Part shown: piece after piece, positions 57,762-64,000 of the stretch
How positions within the stretch are numbered: the stretch's first letter is position 1
Layout: each line of letters opens with the position of its first letter
From: Elephas maximus indicus
Taxonomy: Eukaryota > Chordata > Mammalia > Proboscidea > Elephantidae
Direction: 5' to 3'
DNA length: 64,000 bases
Assembly (NCBI RefSeq): GCF_024166365.1
Contig: NC_064837.1
Location: forward strand, 76,565,553 to 76,629,552
The notes under the pieces: generated by a model
Seen by the model: the letters and a program-made list of their open reading frames with translations, nothing else
Databases searched by the model: none
Told to the model about the DNA's origin: nothing
Position numbers and translations under genes: made by a program

Positions 57762-57912
57762 GGGGCCCTGGTGGCACAATGGTTAAGAGCTTGGCTGTAA
57801 CCAAAAGGTCAGCAGTTTGAATCCACCAGCTGCTCCTTGGAAAACCTATGGGGCAGTTCTATTCTGTCGTACAGGGTAGCTATGAGTCGGGATCAACTTG
57901 ACAGTGGTGGAT
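57762..57912 (+). repeat. AfroSINE with TSD
   Basis: 'ggggccctggtggcacaatg' to 'gtcgggatcaacttgacagt'. The perfect 14-bp TSD TTAATGTTGTAATT lies at 57748-57761 and 57913-57926. Confidence 0.95.
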
Positions 57913-58109
57913 TTAATGTTGTAATTACACTGGTGCTCCACTTGCAATCCAGGAGTCCTGTAGTCCCCTTTGGTGTGTCACGGACCAGCTCCTCTTCATT
58001 CCCCATGGAGGCCTTTCTGACCTTTATTCTCAAGCCCGCCACAGTAGTGTCACCACCTCTCTCAAGGGTGACTTCTCATACTTCATCAAGAAGATTGAAG
58101 TGGAAATTG

Positions 58110-58770
58110 GCATAACATAGTTTATAAAGGAAATGTTCTACATCCTACTTTGGTGAATAGCATCTAGGGTCTTAAAAGTTTGTGAGTGGCCATCTAAGAT
58201 GCTCCACTGGTCCCACACTGTCTGGAGCAAGGGATAATGAAGAAAACCAAAGACACAAGGGAAAGATTAGTCCAAAAGACCACACCCTCCACCAGACTGA
58301 GTCCAGCACAACTAGATGGTGCCTGGCTACCTCCACTGACTGCTCTGACAGGGATCACAATACAGGGCCCCAGACAGAGCTGGAGAAAAATGTAGAACAA
58401 AATTCTAACTCACAAATAAAAGACCAGAGTTACTGGTCTGACACAGACTGGAGAAACCCTGAGAGTATAGCTCCTGGACACCCTTTTAATTCAGTACTGA
58501 AGTCACTCCTGAGGTTCACCCTTCAGCCAAAGATTAGATAGGCCCATAAAATAAAACTGAAGGGGCACATCAGCCTAGGGGCAAGGACAAGAAGACAAGA
58601 GGGGACAGGAATCTGGTAATGGGGAACCTAAGGTCGAGAAAGGGAGAGGGTTGACATGTCATGGGGTTGGCAACCAATGCCACAAAACAGTATGTGTATG
58701 AATTGTTTAATGAGAAACCAATTTGCTCTGTAAACCTTCATCTAAAGCACAATAAAAGAAAAAGAAAAAA
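58110..58770 (+). repeat. Older L1 3' UTR copy
   Basis: 'agcatctagggtcttaaaag', 'ccactggtcccacactgtc', 'gaaaaatgtagaacaaaatt', and the end 'catctaaagcacaataaaag'. It is the same subfamily as 45.3 and 60.4 kb and differs from the young L1 3' UTR. Confidence 0.85.
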
Positions 58771-59129
58771 AGATGGAAGCTGAAGAGTATAAACTCCCTC
58801 AGCTACCCAAACCAACACCTTCAAAGACATTTATTTCCACATCCATCTCCCTTCTCTTCCTGAGCCTCAGAAGAAGTTAGCCTGCTCAAGACTGATCACT
58901 TGGCCTGTGGCCTCCATTCAGCCCCTTCATTGTGGTTCCGTCTCCCATATCTCAAACTCTCAACCACTAGCTTCTCTCTTGTGTCCTATAAACATACTAA
59001 CGACTATGCTAAACTTCAATAAAAATAAACTTTACAAAAACCTCCATCTCATTATTGTAGCAACTTCCCTTCCTCTCCATAAGTAACATTTAAAAAGCAG
59101 GCTCAATTACACACAACGATCAAAATGAT

Positions 59130-59450
59130 GGTGAAACCCAAGTGTCCATCAACAGGAATGGATACACCAAATGTACTACATACAAGCAATAGAATATTAT
59201 GCAGCCATAAAGAAAATGAAGTCCTGATACGTGCTACAACATGAATGAACCTGGAAAACATTATGCCAAGTAAAATCTCAATCACAAAAGGACAAACATT
59301 GTATGCTCCCGCTTACATGTAATATCTAGAACAGGCAAAAGCATAGAGACCAAATTTATTAGTGGTTCCCAGGACCTGGGGCAAGGGGGGAATGGTGAGT
59401 TTAAAAAAAGTGAGAGCTTGAATCAATAAAATAAAATTAAAAAATGCAGG
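59130..59450 (+). repeat. Old L1 ORF2 C-terminal fragment
   Basis: 'caagtgtccatcaacagga', 'gaatattatgcagccataaa', 'aaaacattatgccaag' and 'aaaaggacaaacattgtatg'. Confidence 0.8.
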
Positions 59451-59580
59451 CTGGAGTAATTTGTCCGTGTCCTCACCTCATGCGTGCCTCAGAGCCACTG
59501 GGCTTCCACTTTAATCATATAACAGTGGTTTTCATGAGACAATCACTAGAATTTCATTCCTCATCTGACTTTACTTTTCA

Positions 59581-59652
59581 TGACTGGTACTGTTTATCTC
59601 CCATCCTTGGTCTAGGTGACTGGTACTGTTTATCTCCCATCCTTGGTCTAGG
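59581..59652. repeat. Perfect 36-bp tandem duplication
   Basis: Two identical 36-bp units, each starting 'tgactggtactg' and ending 'ccttggtctagg' (59581-59616, 59617-59652). The second abuts the inverted-repeat arm. Confidence 0.97.
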
Positions 59653-59816
59653 CTATGGTAGTTCTGGTCCATTAGTCCTTTGGACTAATCTTTCCCTAGT
59701 GTCTTTAGTTTTCTTCATTCTCCCTTGCTCCCAACGCGGTGAGACCAGTGGAGTATCTTAGATAACCATTCGCTGGCTTTTAAGATCCCAGATGCTACTC
59801 ACGAAAGTAGAATGTT
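59650..59816 (-). repeat. Left arm of a perfect 167-bp inverted repeat (L1 sequence)
   Basis: The reverse complement is identical, base for base, to 60445-60611. The text is older-subfamily L1 3' UTR. Confidence 0.97.
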
Positions 59817-60207
59817 TGCCTCTGTACTGCTCCTCAAGGCTGCATCCTGGGACTTCCCAATTCACTGAATCTCCTTGAGTGCTCTCAGCCATGTCCACTA
59901 CCCTTCCTCCAATGACCTCCAAGTCCTCCAATCCAGAAGCCTGGGTTAAAGCTCTACTTTTGCTTTACTTCACCCCTCCTCACATCAAATTTGTGGTCAC
60001 GCCAGCCAGTCTGACCTCTCAATCACCATTGATGTCTTCCTCACCATCCCTACTGCTGCTGCTGTATCCCTGGCTCTGGTCATTGGTTCCCTGCCACTGC
60101 ATACATAGCTGGTCCTTCTGCATGAAGTTGTGCTCACTCTACTAATGAGGAGCAAGTTCAGCTGGGGTAACTGAAAACCACAGTGTAGTGGTGGCCTGTG
60201 TGTATTG
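59817..60207. other. Spacer, nothing recognised
   Basis: Unique-looking DNA inside the inverted repeat, with a short GCT run near 60054-60065. Confidence 0.4.
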
Positions 60208-60395
60208 TATAGTGAGTGAGAGATTTACTTAAAGGAATTGGCTCACACAATTGCAGAGTGCTGGCAAGTCCAAAATCCATAATTCAGGTGATAGGCTGGA
60301 AAGTCCTACAGGCTTATATCCCAAGATCAGTAGGTCAACCAATGAGAAGAGTGAGGGAAGATTTCTGCCAATGGGAGCTGTGGGGAACATGGTCT
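60208..60395 (+). repeat. LTR-like fragment
   Basis: 'aaaggaattggctcacacaa', 'ctggcaagtccaaaatcc' match the LTRs at 6.6 and 16.4 kb; internal piece only. Confidence 0.65.
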
Positions 60396-61080
60396 CTGGG
60401 AACATCTAGTTCGATTGTCATAACAGTTTATAAAGAAAATGTTCAACATTCTACTTTCGTGAGTAGCATCTGGGATCTTAAAAGCCAGCGAATGGTTATC
60501 TAAGATACTCCACTGGTCTCACCGCGTTGGGAGCAAGGGAGAATGAAGAAAACTAAAGACACTAGGGAAAGATTAGTCCAAAGGACTAATGGACCAGAAC
60601 TACCATAGCCTCCACCAGACTGAGTCCAGTACAACTAGATGGGGCCCAGCTACCACCACTGACTGCTCTGACAGGGATCACAATACAGGGTCCCAGACAG
60701 AGCTAGAGAAAAATGTAGAACAAAATTCTAACTCACACACACACAAAAAAAGACCAGACTTACTGGCCTGACAGAGACTGGAGAAACCCCAGGAGTTTTT
60801 TTATGGTCCCTGGACACCCTTTTAGCTCAGTAATGAAGTCACTCCTGGGGCTCACCCTTCAGCTGAAGATTAGACAGGCCCATAAAACAAAACAAAAGGG
60901 GCACACCAGCCCAGGGGCAACAACTAGAAGGCAGGAGGGGACAGGAAAGCTAGTAACAGGGAACCTAAGGTTGAGAAGGGGGGATGTTGACATGTGGGGT
61001 TGGTAACCAATATCACAAAACGATATATGTACTAACTGCTCAGTGAGAAGCTAGTTTGTTCTGTAAACCTGCATCTAAGT
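60396..61080 (+). repeat. Older L1 3' UTR copy (contains right inverted arm)
   Basis: Colinear with 58110-58770: 'agcatctgggatcttaaaag', 'ggtctcaccgcgttggg', 'gaaaaatgtagaacaaaatt', 'cctgcatctaag'. Positions 60445-60611 form the right inverted arm. Confidence 0.85.
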
Positions 61081-61083
61081 ACA

Positions 61084-61506
61084 AAGCTGGACAGTGAATA
61101 AGGAAGACCAAAGAAGAACTGATGCCTTTGACTTATGGTGTTGGCGAAGAATATTGAATGTACCATGTACTTCCAGAAAAGTGAACAAATCTGGCTTGGA
61201 GGAAGTACAGCCAGAATGCTCCTTAGAAGCAAAGATGGCAAGAGGCAAGACTTTGCCTCACGTACTTTGGACATGTCAGGAGGAGGGACCAGCCCCTGGA
61301 GAAATACGTCATGCTTGGTAAAGTAGAGGGTTAGCAAAAAAAGAAGCAAAGTCTCAATGAGATGGATTGACACAGTGGCTGCAACAATGGGCTCAAATGT
61401 GGTAGCAATTGCGAGGATGGTACCGGACCAAGCAGTGTTTAATTCTGTTGTGCATGAAGTCTCTATGAGTTGAAGCCAACTCAAGGGCACCTAACAACAA
61501 TAACTA
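61084..61506 (+). repeat. RTE LINE 3' end
   Basis: A frame keeps 'AFDLWCWRRILNVP' and 'LEAKMARGKTLPH', the conserved RTE ORF C-terminus, then the end 'ctctatgagttgaagccaac', 'gggcacctaacaacaataac'. 5'-truncated and broken. Confidence 0.85.
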
Positions 61507-62159
61507 ATCCAAGGTTTGGTACATACTTTTAATGCTTAATAAACATCAGTCTCTACTGTGTCCTCTATCTAAACTCTAACCTTGAGCTTCTAGTTCATGG
61601 CCATGTGTCTGGTTCCACTTGCAATATCTTTCTATTCACACTTCCATTCACATTATAGTCACGCTTTTAATCTATTGTTAAGATATTTTGATATTTCACT
61701 CTGGGAAGTGGAAATACTTAGAGCAATGGATTTTTAGAGAAAATATTATTTTAATTCTCTGTAATCTAAAAGGGTTTGCCTAACTCCTTTTATGGTATAT
61801 GAAAAAAGAGAGATCTCAGAAGTAGATCACCAGGTTCTTCTTCCTTGTCCGCCTTAGCCTGGAAGCTCTGCTGAAACCTGTTCACTATGGGTGACCCTGC
61901 TGGTATTTGAAATAAAGGTGACATAGCTTCCAGCATCACAGCAACACACAAGTGAGCACAGTACGACAAACTGACAGGCAAGTGATGGGAAGTAAAGGGC
62001 ACATGTAGGAAAAGCTGTATCACAGGAGAAAACTTGTGAAGTTTACAACCCTGAGAGACAGGCCCAGTAAAAGGCTGAAATTTAATCAGTTTATATAGAA
62101 TGCTAGCCATCCCTCAACACCTTATCACCACACCAACAGGGCTGCAGTATAACAGTGGA
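61507..62159. other. Intergenic, nothing recognised
   Basis: A 106-codon antisense frame at 61790-62110 has no recognised homology. Confidence 0.4.
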
Positions 62160-62935
62160 TTACTGCATAAAGAGCTGCAAGACACAGGCTGTCTCTGAAG
62201 AGAAGTACTTAGGGAAGCCCAAAGACAACAGGGGAGACACAAACAAGAGCTCTAGAAGAATCTGGAGCACATAGCCTAACTCCTAACCAGATTAATATAA
62301 ATCCTCACACCAAAGGCCTATTTATCTTAGTCCCTATTACCCAATAAAGCATGCTTGGCTTCTAACAGAAAATTACAAGGCATACAAAAAGGCAAGAAAA
62401 AACACAGTCTGAAGAGACAAAGCAATCGTTAGACCCAGGCTTAAGTTTGACACAGATGTTTTAATTATCAGATAGGGAATTCAAAATAACTATGATTAAT
62501 ATGTTAAGGGCTCTATTAGAAAATGTAGATAACATGCACAAACAGGTAAGTAATGTAAACAGATGGAGACTCTAAAAATCAAAAGGAAATGCTAGATATA
62601 AAAACACTAATAGAAAAGAAGGGTGTCTTTGATGGATTTATCAGTAGGCTGGACAAAGCTGAGGAAAGAATCAATGAGCTAAAAGATATGTCAATAGAAA
62701 CTTCCCAAACTGAAGTGTGAAAATAAAATAAATAGAAAATATACAAGAACTGCAGGACAAATTTGAAAGGTGTAACATATACATAATTGAAATACCAGAA
62801 GGAAAAGAGAATAGAGCAGAAAAAATATTTGAAGTTACAAAGGCTGAAACTTTCCAAATTAATGACAGAAACCAAACTACTGATCCAGGAGGCTTAGGGA
62901 ACAAAAACCAGGATAAATACCAAAACAAAACAATA
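62160..62935 (+). repeat. Old L1 ORF1-region fragment
   Basis: 'ggctctattagaaaatgtag', 'gaagggtgtctttgatgg', 'aggaaagaatcaatgagct', 'attgaaataccagaagg' match the ORF1 coiled-coil/RRM region of old L1. Stops throughout. Confidence 0.7.
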
Positions 62936-62959
62936 AAAAAAATTTTAATCCACAAACAC

Positions 62960-63370
62960 CTATTGTTGTTGCTGTTAGTGTTGTTATTAGCTTCCATCAA
63001 GTCATCTCCGATTTATGGTGACCTTATGTACAACAGAGCAAAACATCGCTCAGTCCTATGCCATTTTTAATATCATTGGTATGTTTGAGTCTATGGTTGA
63101 AGCTATTGTGTCAATCCATCTCATTGAGGATTTTCCTTGTTTGTCTGATCCTTTCCTTTATCAGCTATGATGTCTCTTTCTAGCAATTGCTCTTTCTAAA
63201 TGATGTGTCCAAAGTAAGGAAGACAGAATCTCACCATCCTCCCTTTTAAGGAGCATTTCTTCTAAAACTGTTTTATTCATTCTATTGGCAATCCTAGTAT
63301 ATTCAATATTCTCTGCTACCACCATAATTTGAATGCATCAATTCTTCTTCTGCCTTCCTTTATCGTTTGG
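62960..63370 (-). repeat. RTE LINE 3' end, antisense
   Basis: 'tttatggtgaccttatgtac', 'caatccatctcattgagga' and 'tttgaatgcatcaattcttc' parallel 33170-33530. Diverged. Confidence 0.8.
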
Positions 63371-63383
63371 TTTTTTGCGTGTG

Positions 63384-63535
63384 TAGGAAACCCTGGTGGC
63401 GTAGTGGTTAAGTGCTACGGCTGCTAACCAAAGGATCAGCAGTTCGAATCCGCCAGGCACTCCTTGGAAACTCTATGGGTCAGTTCTACCCTGTCCTATA
63501 GGGTCACTATGAGTCGGAATCGACTCGATGGCACT

Positions 63536-63537
<2 letters not shown>
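63384..63537 (+). repeat. Young AfroSINE
   Basis: Near-consensus: 'aaaccctggtggcgtagtgg', 'gcagttcgaatccgcc' (B box), 'ctatgagtcggaatcgactc'. CpGs are largely intact. Confidence 0.95.

Positions 63538-63571
<34 letters not shown>
63538..63571. repeat. (TA)n microsatellite in SINE tail
   Basis: About 17 TA units directly follow the SINE tail. Confidence 0.97.
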
Positions 63572-63574
<3 letters not shown>

Positions 63575-63815
63575 GTCCCTAGGTGCAAAAAAAAAAAATT
63601 TTTTTTTTTAGGTGCAGCAAATCGTTAATGTGCTAGACTGCTAACCAAAAGGTTAGAGGCTGGAGTCCACCCAGAGGCATCTTGAAAGAAAGGCCTGGAG
63701 ATCTACTTCTGAAAAATCAGCCACTGAAAGCCCTATGGAGCACAGTTCTACTCGGACACACATGGGGTCACCATGAGTCAGAGTTGACTCAGTGGCAACT
63801 AGTTGGTTGGTTGGT
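63575..63815 (+). repeat. Second-type AfroSINE
   Basis: 'gtccctaggtgcaaaaaaaa' with an A/T interruption in the head, 'ccacccagaggcatcttg', 'ccatgagtcagagttgactc', tail 'gttggttggttgg'. Confidence 0.88.
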
Positions 63816-64000
63816 TAAACTTTAAAATCCCTGAATATGATTGAAAACCATGAGATCTGCTCAAAATGCTGTCCAAAGTTGGGAAAGGGAGTGCGGACAG
63901 AACTCAGGAGTAAGAAAAACGAAGCTGTTTCCTGACTGTGCCTCACAGAGTACAGCCCATCGAATACCACTGAATTAATTGCTTAAAGATGGTAGAGATG
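63816..64000. other. Window end, nothing recognised
   Basis: Short unassigned sequence. Confidence 0.4.

Noticed and set aside
1-64000. CRISPR arrays, operons, phage or plasmid systems
   Set aside because: None is visible; interspersed mammalian repeats, GT/AG introns and a CpG island identify vertebrate nuclear DNA.

Overview
The window is vertebrate nuclear DNA from an afrotherian mammal, most likely an elephant. It is intron-rich and AT-leaning, and it carries many copies of the afrotherian tRNA-derived SINEs (head 'GAGCCCTGGTGG', tail 'CTATGAGTCGGAATCGACTC'). It also holds a young L1 lineage and RTE-type LINEs. Ancient mammalian repeats (MIR, L2, old L1, LTRs) lie underneath. No bacterial, CRISPR or plasmid feature is present. 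Most long reading frames are repeat-derived or chance.

The genes belong to the SDR16C retinol-dehydrogenase cluster. SDR16C5 (RDHE2) lies on the + strand. Six coding exons between 39888 and 54495 splice in frame into a 319-residue protein with all SDR motifs, and AATAAA follows 113 nt after the stop. Upstream, also on +, are the last two coding exons of a paralogue (2250-2375 and 3986-4094). Order, strand, exon length and splice phase fit SDR16C6, which is a pseudogene in human; both exons look intact here. A CpG-rich block at 22.6-23.8 kb with a consensus splice donor is the best candidate for the SDR16C5 promoter and noncoding first exon.

Layout: 1-2 kb old L1 and one SINE; 2.2-4.4 kb end of SDR16C6; 4.45-5.7 kb young truncated L1 with target-site duplication (TSD); 6-22 kb intergenic DNA with a solo LTR, a small DNA transposon, a hAT transposase remnant and old L1s; 22.6-23.8 kb CpG island; 23.8-25.4 kb antisense L1; 25.6-32.9 kb full-length L1 inserted in the A-rich tail of an antisense SINE; 33.2-35.8 kb antisense RTE LINE; 36-39.8 kb a hairpin element, L2 and an LTR; 39.9-54.6 kb SDR16C5; 54.6-64 kb intergenic repeats, including a perfect 167-bp inverted repeat beside a 36-bp tandem duplication.

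The full-length L1 has an open ORF2 of 1271 codons, but codon 702 is Glu in the reverse-transcriptase FADD motif (FAED), and ORF1 has one in-frame TAA. The copy is recent but probably cannot mobilise itself. Repeat family names were assigned by eye without a library search, so subfamily labels are tentative.
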